Part shown: positions 10,644 through 19,078 of the stretch, in pieces
Position numbering within the stretch: position 1 is the first letter of the stretch
Layout of the letters: each line of letters opens with the position of its first letter
Assembly (NCBI GenBank): GCA_964422925.1
Contig: CAYRDC010000009.1
Span: 1 to 64,000, forward strand
Direction of reading: 5' to 3'
Length of the DNA: 64,000 nt
DNA from: CAYRDC01 sp964422925
GTDB taxonomy: Bacteria; Bacteroidota; Bacteroidia; Chitinophagales; S012-47
The notes under the pieces: generated by a model
What the model was told of the DNA's origin: nothing
The model's input: the letters and a program-made list of their open reading frames with translations, nothing else
Database searches by the model: none
Program-made: the position numbers and the translations under genes

Positions 10644-13073
10644 TTATTGCCAGGTTACCCTGGCGCTTTTCCCGAACGGCAGGTCGAGGATAATTACCTT
10701 CCCCCGGCCGGAAGCGGACAGTTCCAGCATGCCGCTTGCCGCGGCACGACTTGTTCTCGCTTTTTTCCGGTTGACTTGGTAGGAAAGCCCTTCCGGAAAC
10801 CCATGCAAAGCCAGCCGGAGCGTTTTAAATCCCGGCCTGTAATTGCCTTCAGGAGCTGAGATAGCAAGAAAGCCCTCCTCCGGGCTGAAAGTGATTACCT
10901 GCCTGAAAAACCCGTCTTCTTCAAAAGTATAGGTCAGCCCGTCATCGTCATACAATGAGAAACGTCTGCCCTCCGGCCCGTAGAAGACATGCAGGGTCAG
11001 GGTGTCGCCAGGGTCATCCGAAGTGGATTGCACCGTCTTATGTACCGGGATGAGTGCACCCCCCCTGACAAAAAGGGGCAGCCTGCCGGTGGGCGCAGCC
11101 TGTTCGATAACCTGCTGACCGCGGATAGCCTCTCCGGTGCGGAGGTCGTACCACAGACCCTGTGGCAGGTAAACCCGGGCCCGGTCGCGTGTGCTTTCCA
11201 CCGGGGCCACCAGGAGGGAAGGGCCGAGGAGGAATTCGTTTTCGAATGTCCGGTCGTACGCATGCGGGTCGTGCGGCCAGTACTCAGCCAGGGGATGCAC
11301 CACGGGAAGGCCCGTTACGGAAGCCCTGCGGAACAGCGAGTACAGGTAAGGCATCAGCCGGTAACGAAAGGAGATGTATTCGCGGGCAATCTGTTCCACT
11401 TCCTTGCCGAAGGCCCAGGGCTCCGAGGGTTTTGAATTGATCATGGTATGCCCGCGGAAGAAGGGGGTTAAGGCGCCAATGCTAATCCACCGGGCAAAGA
11501 GTTCCGGGGTCGGGTCGCCTGAGAAGCCGCCCACGTCCACCCCGGCAAAGGGTACCCCGGCCAGGCCCAGCCCGCAGGTCATCCGCACGCCAAGGAGCAT
11601 GTGTTCATCGGTCGGGTTGTTGTCGCCCGTCCATACCGCTGAGTAGCGCTGTACACCCGCAAAGGCCGCCCGGGTGAGCACCAGAGGCCTGCGCCCGTTC
11701 ATCAGGGGGCGCACGCCTTCATAGGTGGCCCGGGCCATTTCCAGGCCGTAGATGTTGTGTGCCTCCAGGTGGGATGCACCCCGGCCTTCCCAGGAAAACC
11801 GTACCAGGTCCGGGAAACGGTTTCCCCAGGTGGCCGGTTCGTTCATGTCGTTCCAGAAACCTTCCACGCCCGTGTCAACATACCCTTCGAACCAGCTTCC
11901 CCAGCGCCTGCGTACGGCAGGGTCCGTGAAATCAGGGAAATGGCACCATCCGGGCCAGACCTGACCGGTGTAAAAGCTCCCGTCCGGGTACTTCAGGAAA
12001 AGGCCATCCCGGATGCCTTCCTCATATTGCCGGTAACCCGGTTCCACTTTGATGCCCGGGTCCACGATCACCGTGGTGTGAAATCCCATGGCTTTCAGTG
12101 AGTTAATCATTCCGCGGGGATTCGGAAAATGCTCCGGGTCCCAGGTGAAAATCTTGTAGTTGTCCATGTAGTCTATGTCGAGGTAGATGACATCGGCCGG
12201 AATGTTTTTTTCGCGGAACGTGCGGGCTATGCGCAGCACCATGGTGTCGGGGTAATAGCTCCACCGGCATTGCTGGTAGCCCAGGGCCCATTTGGGCGGT
12301 AGGGGTATGCGCCCGGTCAGCCAGGTGTACTGCCGGATGACGGCCGGTACTGTCGGACCCGCGAACAGATAAAAGTCCATGTCGCCATCCCGCGCGCCAA
12401 AGGAATAGAACCGGTCGTTCGAAGCACCGAAATTGAAATCGCTCTCGAAAGTGTTGTCAAGAAACAGGCCATAACACAGGCTGTCGTGGATGCCGATAAA
12501 AAACGGGATGGAGGCATAGAGGGGGTCGGCATTGGCTTCGTAAGCGAAATCATCGGTGTTCCAGTTGGTAAAGGCCATGCCGCGCTTGTCCAGGGGGCCG
12601 GTTTTTTCCCCAAGCCCGATAAAACGCTCCCCGGGCAGTAATTCATGGTAAGCGGTTACCATGGTGCCCTGCCGGGCGATGCCGAAGGCTGTGTCCTGGC
12701 GGCATATGAGTCGTCCATCCGGGGTATGAAAAGCGAGACGGGCAGGATTCTTTTGCAGGGTAACCACGAGCGAATCCGTCCGCAGCGTCATGGAAGCACC
12801 ATCATCTTCCAAAGCCCAGCGCACCCCTTTGGGTTCAGCCGTAACGGCATAGGAGAAATCTTCCAGCAAGTCTTCCCCAAAATGCATCCGCACCCTGGCG
12901 ATGCTGCTGCGGTAAAATGTAATGCTGCCCCGGGCTTCTGCAGTCCGGAAAAGGATGCCTCCGGTTGTTTTTTCATAGTGAAGCACCGGGCCCAGGGCCT
13001 CGAAATCCGGGGTCTGGCCGGCAAACGCCCCCGGCAAACCCCATAGCAAAAGCAGAATAATCGCTGACCGCAT
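10644..13073 (-). CDS. Secreted GH31 alpha-glucosidase
   Basis: This 809-residue enzyme hydrolyses alpha-linked glucose from maltodextrins or related glycans. A signal peptide covers about residues 1-20 (ending FAGQ). The N-terminal beta-sandwich is followed by the TIM barrel: nucleophile D409 in GFWNDMNEPATWG and acid/base D484 in WTGDNNPTDEHM. The C-terminal beta domains follow. It closely resembles, motif by motif, the GH31 protein at 19072-21465, which has no signal peptide. The two look like a periplasmic/cytoplasmic paralogue pair. It is divergently arranged with the GH13 gene at 13232. The exact linkage preference is not readable from sequence. Confidence 0.92.
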   Translation of the reverse strand: MRSAIILLLLWGLPGAFAGQTPDFEALGPVLHYEKTTGGILFRTAEARGSITFYRSSIARVRMHFGEDLLEDFSYAVTAEPKGVRWALEDDGASMTLRTDSLVVTLQKNPARLAFHTPDGRLICRQDTAFGIARQGTMVTAYHELLPGERFIGLGEKTGPLDKRGMAFTNWNTDDFAYEANADPLYASIPFFIGIHDSLCYGLFLDNTFESDFNFGASNDRFYSFGARDGDMDFYLFAGPTVPAVIRQYTWLTGRIPLPPKWALGYQQCRWSYYPDTMVLRIARTFREKNIPADVIYLDIDYMDNYKIFTWDPEHFPNPRGMINSLKAMGFHTTVIVDPGIKVEPGYRQYEEGIRDGLFLKYPDGSFYTGQVWPGWCHFPDFTDPAVRRRWGSWFEGYVDTGVEGFWNDMNEPATWGNRFPDLVRFSWEGRGASHLEAHNIYGLEMARATYEGVRPLMNGRRPLVLTRAAFAGVQRYSAVWTGDNNPTDEHMLLGVRMTCGLGLAGVPFAGVDVGGFSGDPTPELFARWISIGALTPFFRGHTMINSKPSEPWAFGKEVEQIAREYISFRYRLMPYLYSLFRRASVTGLPVVHPLAEYWPHDPHAYDRTFENEFLLGPSLLVAPVESTRDRARVYLPQGLWYDLRTGEAIRGQQVIEQAAPTGRLPLFVRGGALIPVHKTVQSTSDDPGDTLTLHVFYGPEGRRFSLYDDDGLTYTFEEDGFFRQVITFSPEEGFLAISAPEGNYRPGFKTLRLALHGFPEGLSYQVNRKKARTSRAAASGMLELSASGRGKVIILDLPFGKSARVTWQ

Positions 13074-13113
13074 AGCGCCTGTTGGTTTTGCGTGAACGGT
13101 ATGTTTGAAAAAC

Positions 13114-13147
13114 CGAAGTTAAGAAACAAAATTCCCGGAAATGGCAA
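13114..13147 (-). promoter_or_regulatory. Candidate promoter in the GH31/GH13 divergent region
   Basis: On the minus strand TTG (13147-13145) is followed after 23 bases by TAACTTCG (13121-13114), one mismatch from TAnnTTTG, 40 bases before the GH31 ATG. The same octamer TAACTTCG occurs on the plus strand at 13203-13210, 21 bases before the GH13 ATG. The 158-base intergenic region may therefore fire both ways. Confidence 0.3.
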
Positions 13148-13231
13148 TAAGGCAATGCCGGCAGTGCCTTCATGGGAGCACCGGGAATTAGCGGTTAATT
13201 GATAACTTCGCAATTCGCAAACCCTTTCCTT

Positions 13232-15082
13232 ATGGCACGGAAAATAATTTACTTCCTGATCGCATGTTCAGGTTTATTGTTGTCGGCCCAGGACCTTGAA
13301 ATACAGCGGGTGGAGCCGCCCAGTTGGTGGACCGGAATGAACCGTCCGACCCTTCAGTTGCTGATTTATGGTGAGCATGTGGGGGAGGTGGATTCGGTGC
13401 TGGTGGATTACCCCGGCATTATGCTGCAGGCGGTAAGGCCTGCGAAAAACCCGCATTACCTGTTTGTGGACCTGATGTTTATGGACGCGTGCCCACCCGG
13501 GGAGATTCCCATCCGGCTGTACCGGAACGGGCGGGCTATGGTTTGGAAATACCCGGTCTATGCCCGCGACCCGGATAAACACCGGATGATGGGACTTGGG
13601 TCTGAAGATTTTATTTACCTCATCATGCCGGACCGCTTTGCCAACGGGAAAAAGCGCAATGATATCGTAAAGGGCATGCGTGAAACCACCCTCGACCGCG
13701 GGGAAATGTACGCCCGCCACGGGGGCGACCTGCAGGGAATTGCAGATCACCTGGATTACCTGGAAGACCTGGGTGTGACCGCCATCTGGCTGAACCCGGT
13801 GCAGGAAAACGATATGCCCCGGACTTCCTATCACGGATATGCCGCCACCGACCTGTATACCATTGACCCGCGGCTGGGCAATAATGAGGACTACCGGGAG
13901 CTGGTGGAAAAGGCCCATGCACACGGTATCAAAGTGATTATGGATGTTGTGCATAACCACGTGGGCAGTGAGCACTGGTTTGTCAAAGACCCGCCCATGC
14001 CCAACTGGCTGCACAATTGGCCAACCTTCACAAAAACGAATTACCGTGCCTCGGTAATGGTCGACCCCCACGCTTCCGAATATGACCGCAAACGGTTTGA
14101 AAAGGGCTGGTTTGTCGAATCCATGCCGGACCTGAACCAGGATAACCAGTTCGTAGCCAATTACCTGATACAAAACAATATCTGGTGGATTGAATATGCC
14201 GGGGTGGACGGCTTCCGCCTTGACACCTATACCTATTCCTCGCCTTCCTTCCTGGAACGCTGGGGAGAGGAATTGCAAAAGGAATATCCGGAACTGGGAA
14301 CATTCGGGGAAACCTGGGTGAATGCCCTGCATATCCAGGATTATTTTCAGCGCAGCTATAAAGTGCCGGTGGATTTCAACGGCAACCTGAAAGGTGTCAC
14401 GGATTTCCAGTTGTTCTGGGCCATTACCAAAGGGCTTAACGAACCATTCGGCTGGACTGAGGGCTTATCCCGGGTATACTACACATTGACGGGCGATTAC
14501 CTGCTGGAACACCCGGAAAACAACGTGATTTTCCTGGACAACCATGATGCCAGCCGTTTTTACAGCGTGGTGGGCGAAGACCTGCGGAAATTCAAGATGG
14601 GCATTGCCCTGCTGATGACCCTGCGGGGTATTCCCTGTCTGTATTACGGCACCGAGATCCTGATGAAAGGTTTTTCCAACCCGGACGGCCTGGTAAGGGG
14701 TGATTTTCCGGGAGGCTGGAAAAAAGACAAGGTAAACAAGTTTACCGCTGCCGGAAGGACAGCGGAGGAAGAAGAAGCTTTTCAATATATCCGCACCCTG
14801 GCCAATTGGCGCAAAAATTCAAAACCGGTTCGCGAGGGCAAGCTGATGCAGTTTGTGCCACAGGATGGAATATATGTTTATTTCCGTTACACCGATCAGC
14901 AGGCGGTGATGGTGGTGCTGAACCAGAACGAAGAAGAGAAGCTGGTGGACTGCTCGCCCTACGGGGAGCGCATGCAGGGATATTCGCGGGCCCGCAATGT
15001 AGTTACCGGGGAAATGATAAATAATCTCGGCACCCTCCGGGTACCGCCCATGTCAGCCTTGGTGCTCGACCTTATGCCTTAA
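13232..15082 (+). CDS. Secreted GH13 alpha-amylase family enzyme (neopullulanase/cyclomaltodextrinase-like)
   Basis: Starting at the ATG followed by a clear signal peptide (MARKIIYFLIACSGLLLSAQ), the product has 616 residues. An in-frame ATA-type extension further upstream was rejected because it would bury the signal peptide. An N-terminal Ig-like domain (about 20-115) precedes the GH13 barrel. Catalytic residues are D331 (GFRLDTYTYSS), E360 (GTFGETW) and D439 (FLDNHDASRF), with the region I motif DVVHNHVG. The arrangement matches the SusA/neopullulanase subfamily, which cuts maltodextrins or cyclodextrins in the periplasm. Its 3' end overlaps the convergent transporter gene by 11 bases. Confidence 0.92.
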   Translation: MARKIIYFLIACSGLLLSAQDLEIQRVEPPSWWTGMNRPTLQLLIYGEHVGEVDSVLVDYPGIMLQAVRPAKNPHYLFVDLMFMDACPPGEIPIRLYRNGRAMVWKYPVYARDPDKHRMMGLGSEDFIYLIMPDRFANGKKRNDIVKGMRETTLDRGEMYARHGGDLQGIADHLDYLEDLGVTAIWLNPVQENDMPRTSYHGYAATDLYTIDPRLGNNEDYRELVEKAHAHGIKVIMDVVHNHVGSEHWFVKDPPMPNWLHNWPTFTKTNYRASVMVDPHASEYDRKRFEKGWFVESMPDLNQDNQFVANYLIQNNIWWIEYAGVDGFRLDTYTYSSPSFLERWGEELQKEYPELGTFGETWVNALHIQDYFQRSYKVPVDFNGNLKGVTDFQLFWAITKGLNEPFGWTEGLSRVYYTLTGDYLLEHPENNVIFLDNHDASRFYSVVGEDLRKFKMGIALLMTLRGIPCLYYGTEILMKGFSNPDGLVRGDFPGGWKKDKVNKFTAAGRTAEEEEAFQYIRTLANWRKNSKPVREGKLMQFVPQDGIYVYFRYTDQQAVMVVLNQNEEEKLVDCSPYGERMQGYSRARNVVTGEMINNLGTLRVPPMSALVLDLMP

Positions 15083-16586
15083 GAGGCTGGTCTGCGTCAT
15101 CCACAAACAAAACCAGTATCCCGGCCAGGATCATGGAGGTTCCTCCGAGCACCAAGGCAAGCACAGCCTGGTCGTGCAGCAGGGACCGCATGAAGAACCC
15201 CAGGAGGCTGGCTGCCACAATCTGCGGAATGACGATAAAGAAATTGAAGATGCCCATGTAAACACCCATTTTCCGGAAGGGAAGCGACCCGGAGAGGATG
15301 GCATAAGGCATCGAGAGGATACTGGCCCAGGCAATGCCTATGCCGACCATGCTTACCAGCAGCAGGTCCGGGTTATGAATCAGGTAAAAACTGGCCAATC
15401 CCATCCCTCCGGCAATCAGGCAAACCATATGCACGAACTTCCGGCTGGTGTATCGCGCCAGCATCGGCAGCAGGAAAGCCACCAGGGCGGCAAAGCCATT
15501 GTAGGCGGCAAACAGGATGCCCACCCAGTTGGCTCCCGTGTTATACTGCGGTGTTGACGGGTCTGTGGTGCCATAAATATGGCTGGTTACAGCTGCCGTT
15601 GTGTAAATCCACATGGCAAAGAGGGCAAACCAGGAAAAGAATTGCACCACAGCCAGCTGGACCATGGTTTTCGGCATGCTGATCAGATCGTTGACCACTT
15701 CCACCAGGCCGTTGATTTTCCGGTTTTTCAAAAACCAGGCAGCCACGATGCGGATCAGCCCGAAAGCGGCAATGCCTCCGGTGAGCACATACAGAGCCTG
15801 GTCCCAGTCCATCCGGTAAACCAAATAGCTAAGCAACAATCCCGCGGCCAGCAGGCCGGCACCCCATACGAGACTTTTGTCCGGGTCCTTGTAATGCTCC
15901 CTGCCGGCAGCCGTTTCGATATCCGGATGTTCTTCCCGGGCATACGCTTCCAGTTCTTCCGGGGGATATTCTTTGGAGCTTAGTACCGTCCACAAAACGG
16001 AAAGAATGAACACCGTGCCCCCGATGTAAAAGGAATATTTCACCGACAGGGGGATATGCCCTTCAGGGGCCGTGTTTGGTATGTTCAGCCAGTTGGTCAG
16101 GATGTAGGGAAGGGCCGAAGCAATCACCGCCCCCGTGCCGATAAAAAAGCTTTGCATGGCAAACCCTGCCGTGCGCTGTTCGCTGGGGAGCATATCCGCG
16201 ACAAAAGCCCGGAAAGGTTCCATGGAAATGTTGATGGACGCGTCCAGGATCCAGAGCATCCCGGCTGCTATCCAAAGCACCGGTGAATTGGGCATTACCA
16301 GCAGGGCCAGGGAGGCTACAATGGCGCCCGAAAGAAAATAAGGTCTTCTGCGCCCCAGCCGGCCCCAGGTTTTATCGCTCAAATGCCCGATGATGGGCTG
16401 AACAATCAGGCCGGTAACCGGTGCGGCCAGCCAGAGGATCGGTATATTTTCTATCGGGGCACCGAGGGTCTCAAAGATGCGGCTTACGTTGGCGTTTTGC
16501 AGGGCAAATCCAAACTGAATACCCAGGAAGCCGAAACTCATATTCCATATCTGCCAGAAACTCAGACGCGGTTTCTTACCTTCCAT
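15072..16586 (-). CDS. MFS/GPH-type sugar transporter (SLC45/sucrose-maltose transporter-like)
   Basis: The 504-residue inner-membrane protein has about twelve hydrophobic segments. The N-terminal part carries hallmarks of the glycoside-pentoside-hexuronide/SLC45 group: QNANVSRIFETLGA, then PIIGHLSDKTWGRLGRRRPY between TM2 and TM3. The context of GH31 and GH13 enzymes suggests uptake of maltose or short maltodextrins with a cation, by analogy with MalT-like carriers in Bacteroidota and Gammaproteobacteria. It is the last gene of the minus-strand run symporter-GH31-GH31-transporter, starting 56 bases after the preceding stop. Confidence 0.87.
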   Translation of the reverse strand: MEGKKPRLSFWQIWNMSFGFLGIQFGFALQNANVSRIFETLGAPIENIPILWLAAPVTGLIVQPIIGHLSDKTWGRLGRRRPYFLSGAIVASLALLVMPNSPVLWIAAGMLWILDASINISMEPFRAFVADMLPSEQRTAGFAMQSFFIGTGAVIASALPYILTNWLNIPNTAPEGHIPLSVKYSFYIGGTVFILSVLWTVLSSKEYPPEELEAYAREEHPDIETAAGREHYKDPDKSLVWGAGLLAAGLLLSYLVYRMDWDQALYVLTGGIAAFGLIRIVAAWFLKNRKINGLVEVVNDLISMPKTMVQLAVVQFFSWFALFAMWIYTTAAVTSHIYGTTDPSTPQYNTGANWVGILFAAYNGFAALVAFLLPMLARYTSRKFVHMVCLIAGGMGLASFYLIHNPDLLLVSMVGIGIAWASILSMPYAILSGSLPFRKMGVYMGIFNFFIVIPQIVAASLLGFFMRSLLHDQAVLALVLGGTSMILAGILVLFVDDADQPLKA

Positions 16587-16642
16587 AGCAGGTTCATTTT
16601 CGGAAAAGAAAACCGGAAAATAGGGAATTCCGGGGAAAATCT

Positions 16643-19078
16643 TTAGGGGATCCGTATGCTTAACGGCTGGTGATCCCAGAACCAGGCTACAGCCAGCAGT
16701 TTCCTTTCCGGATCCCAGGTAGCGGAAGGAAAAACTTCCGGGTGGTCGGCATAGCCTTCATAAACGGGGATGATTTCATTGCCCAGTCGCACCTGTTCCG
16801 GCATGAAATCCAGGTTATGCACCAGCAGCTTCATTTCGCGTTGGGCGGGCATGTTTTCGTACCATCCCGCGGTGCGGTCCAGGTCGACCTGCCAGCCGTC
16901 TCCGGTGGCATAGCCTGTAAAATGCAGCAACTCGAAGGCCTGCTGCTCCCAGCTCCGGTTGGTATGCCCGTCATCTTCGTACATGGTAAACCGGGCGGTA
17001 TCTGTCCGGGAAGGATAAAAATGTACGTCCAGGTACTCGCTGTTGTAGATGGCTGTGGTCATGTACACCGGCACTTCGGGAATGAAGGAGCCCGCCCGGA
17101 CGAACACCGGGATGTTTTCCAGGCTGACAGGGTAATTTATCCACTGTTCCCCGGCATACACCCGGTCGTTGAAGAAGTCCACCCATTGGCCTTCCGGCAG
17201 GTAAATTTTCCGGTTTTGGACTCCTTTTTCCAGCACGGGCGCCACCAGGAATTCCCTGCCCCAGTAATATTCATCCTCGATATCAGCCAGCGCTTCATTC
17301 TCCGGTTCCCGGAAAGAAAGGGGCGTGGCCAGGGGCATGCCGGTGGTGGTATAGCGCCAGGCCAGGGTGTAATTATATGGCATCAGTGCATAGCGCAGGT
17401 TGATGTACTGGCGTACAATGCGCTGCGTTGTATCGTTGAAAAAGACCGGTTCGGAAGGTATGCCTGATCCGTGGGGCCGGTAGATGGGCGTGAATGTCCC
17501 GAACTGCATCCACCGGGTGTAAAGTTCTTCGTCTTTGGTGCCCATGGCAAATCCGCCCAGGTCGCTGTGCATATACCCGATGCCGGACTGGCTCATCCCC
17601 AGCATGATCGGTAACTGGGCGCGCAGCCCGCTCCAACTGCGCGACACATCACCCGACCAGGGGAAAACTCCGAACCGCTGCGACCCGGCAAAACCGGACC
17701 GGTTGAGGTTGAAAAGGCGCTGGTCTGGGTATTCTTCGGCATATTTGTCGAACAGCATTTTGTTCCAGATGTGGCCGTAGATATTGTGCACTTCATCGGC
17801 CGTGCCGTTTACATGGATCATATTGCCCGGGTGTTTTTCGGGTTCTCCCAGGTCGCCCCACCACCCGGCTACCCCGATTTCCGCTTGCTGGCGGTAAAAC
17901 TGCCAGAACCAATCGCGGGCTTCCGGCTTGAAAATATCAATGAGCCCGGTCAGCCCGAACCAGAAATCCTTGATGATATAGGGCCTTCCGAGGCTGTCTT
18001 TGGCGAGTATGCCCCGGGCGCTGGCCGGTACGAAATTGGCCGATTCCTGCAGGATGAAAGGTTCGGTGATGAGAATGGTTTTTACGCCCCGCCTTTTTTC
18101 CAGGGTCCGGATCATCCGGGCCGGGTGGTGCCAGACTGCAGTGTCCCAGGCCAGGTTTCCCATATAGAAGCTGTCGTGGACCCCCTTGCCAAACCAATAG
18201 AGGTCGATAATCACCGCGTCCATGGGATAGGCGGCTTTCTGCATTCGGTCCACGATATCCCATACCTCCTGCTCGTTGCGGTAGCCGAAGCGGGACACCA
18301 GGTTGCCCAGCGCCCAGCGCGGAGGCATGGGCTGCCGCCCGGTGAGCCAGGTCCAGGTTTTCATTAGTTCATCCGGCCGGTTGCCAATTAGGAGGTAATA
18401 GCGCCAGGGGCCGCCTTTGGCGGCAAAGCGCAATTCATCGGCTTTGGTTTTTCCCAGGTCCACTATGCCCCGGGCGGGATTGTCGAAATAAAGAATGTAA
18501 TTTTTGGAAGAAAGCACCAGGGGAATGCTGTAATTCAGGTTAGGCTCTCCGTAGGCATAGCCGTAATGAGGCTGATTATCGAGTTCCAGGCGCTGGCCCC
18601 GCCTGTCCAGCGGCAGGGCTCTTTCCCCGGTTCCGTACAGGTGTTCGTTGTTGTCCAGGCTGAACCGGAAACCGCGCATTCCTTCTTCACTATAATACCC
18701 GTAGTCTTCCGTCAGCTGACGGCCTGACACATAATACGCCAGGCTCAGGGGTTTCTTTTCAATGAGGATTTCCAGCTGTCCGCACCAGGCCTCCAGGCGG
18801 TTTCTTTTTTCGCTGACGGTAAAGGAAATATGCTCTGGCCGGGCAACCACTGCCTCCGGTTCAGGCCAGGTGCGCCCGCTGCCGTCATCCCAATCGATCC
18901 GTACTACCTCCGGCCGGTAAAAAGTGATGTGCAGGATGCCCTGGTCTGTTTGCAGGGTCAAACCCCGGTTGGTTTGTTCCCAGTGTTGCAGGTTGCCGTA
19001 GCCCTGTGCCAGGAGTAAGGGCCCGGCAAACAACCCGGTTACAAGGCAAATAAACAGGATAGCGGCTTTCCTTACCAT
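16643..19078 (-). CDS. Secreted GH31 glycosidase, divergent subtype
   Basis: This 811-residue protein has a signal peptide ending near LLLAQ (residue 25), an N-terminal beta-sandwich, and a GH31 barrel. The nucleophile is D409 in GWWGDLGEPEKHPGN and the acid/base D477 in FPWSGDVSRSW. The WWGDLGEP and SGDV motifs differ from the WNDMNEP/TGDN motifs of its two neighbours. It therefore belongs to another GH31 subfamily and may act on a different linkage or as an alpha-transglycosylase. Its ATG overlaps the stop of the upstream GH31 gene in the shared bases ATGGTAA, pointing to translational coupling. Confidence 0.9.
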   Translation of the reverse strand: MVRKAAILFICLVTGLFAGPLLLAQGYGNLQHWEQTNRGLTLQTDQGILHITFYRPEVVRIDWDDGSGRTWPEPEAVVARPEHISFTVSEKRNRLEAWCGQLEILIEKKPLSLAYYVSGRQLTEDYGYYSEEGMRGFRFSLDNNEHLYGTGERALPLDRRGQRLELDNQPHYGYAYGEPNLNYSIPLVLSSKNYILYFDNPARGIVDLGKTKADELRFAAKGGPWRYYLLIGNRPDELMKTWTWLTGRQPMPPRWALGNLVSRFGYRNEQEVWDIVDRMQKAAYPMDAVIIDLYWFGKGVHDSFYMGNLAWDTAVWHHPARMIRTLEKRRGVKTILITEPFILQESANFVPASARGILAKDSLGRPYIIKDFWFGLTGLIDIFKPEARDWFWQFYRQQAEIGVAGWWGDLGEPEKHPGNMIHVNGTADEVHNIYGHIWNKMLFDKYAEEYPDQRLFNLNRSGFAGSQRFGVFPWSGDVSRSWSGLRAQLPIMLGMSQSGIGYMHSDLGGFAMGTKDEELYTRWMQFGTFTPIYRPHGSGIPSEPVFFNDTTQRIVRQYINLRYALMPYNYTLAWRYTTTGMPLATPLSFREPENEALADIEDEYYWGREFLVAPVLEKGVQNRKIYLPEGQWVDFFNDRVYAGEQWINYPVSLENIPVFVRAGSFIPEVPVYMTTAIYNSEYLDVHFYPSRTDTARFTMYEDDGHTNRSWEQQAFELLHFTGYATGDGWQVDLDRTAGWYENMPAQREMKLLVHNLDFMPEQVRLGNEIIPVYEGYADHPEVFPSATWDPERKLLAVAWFWDHQPLSIRIP

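Noticed and set aside
13274..14332. 352-codon minus-strand open frame inside the GH13 gene
   Set aside because: It is antisense to the catalytic domain of a clear GH13 enzyme and has no family signature; a shadow frame.
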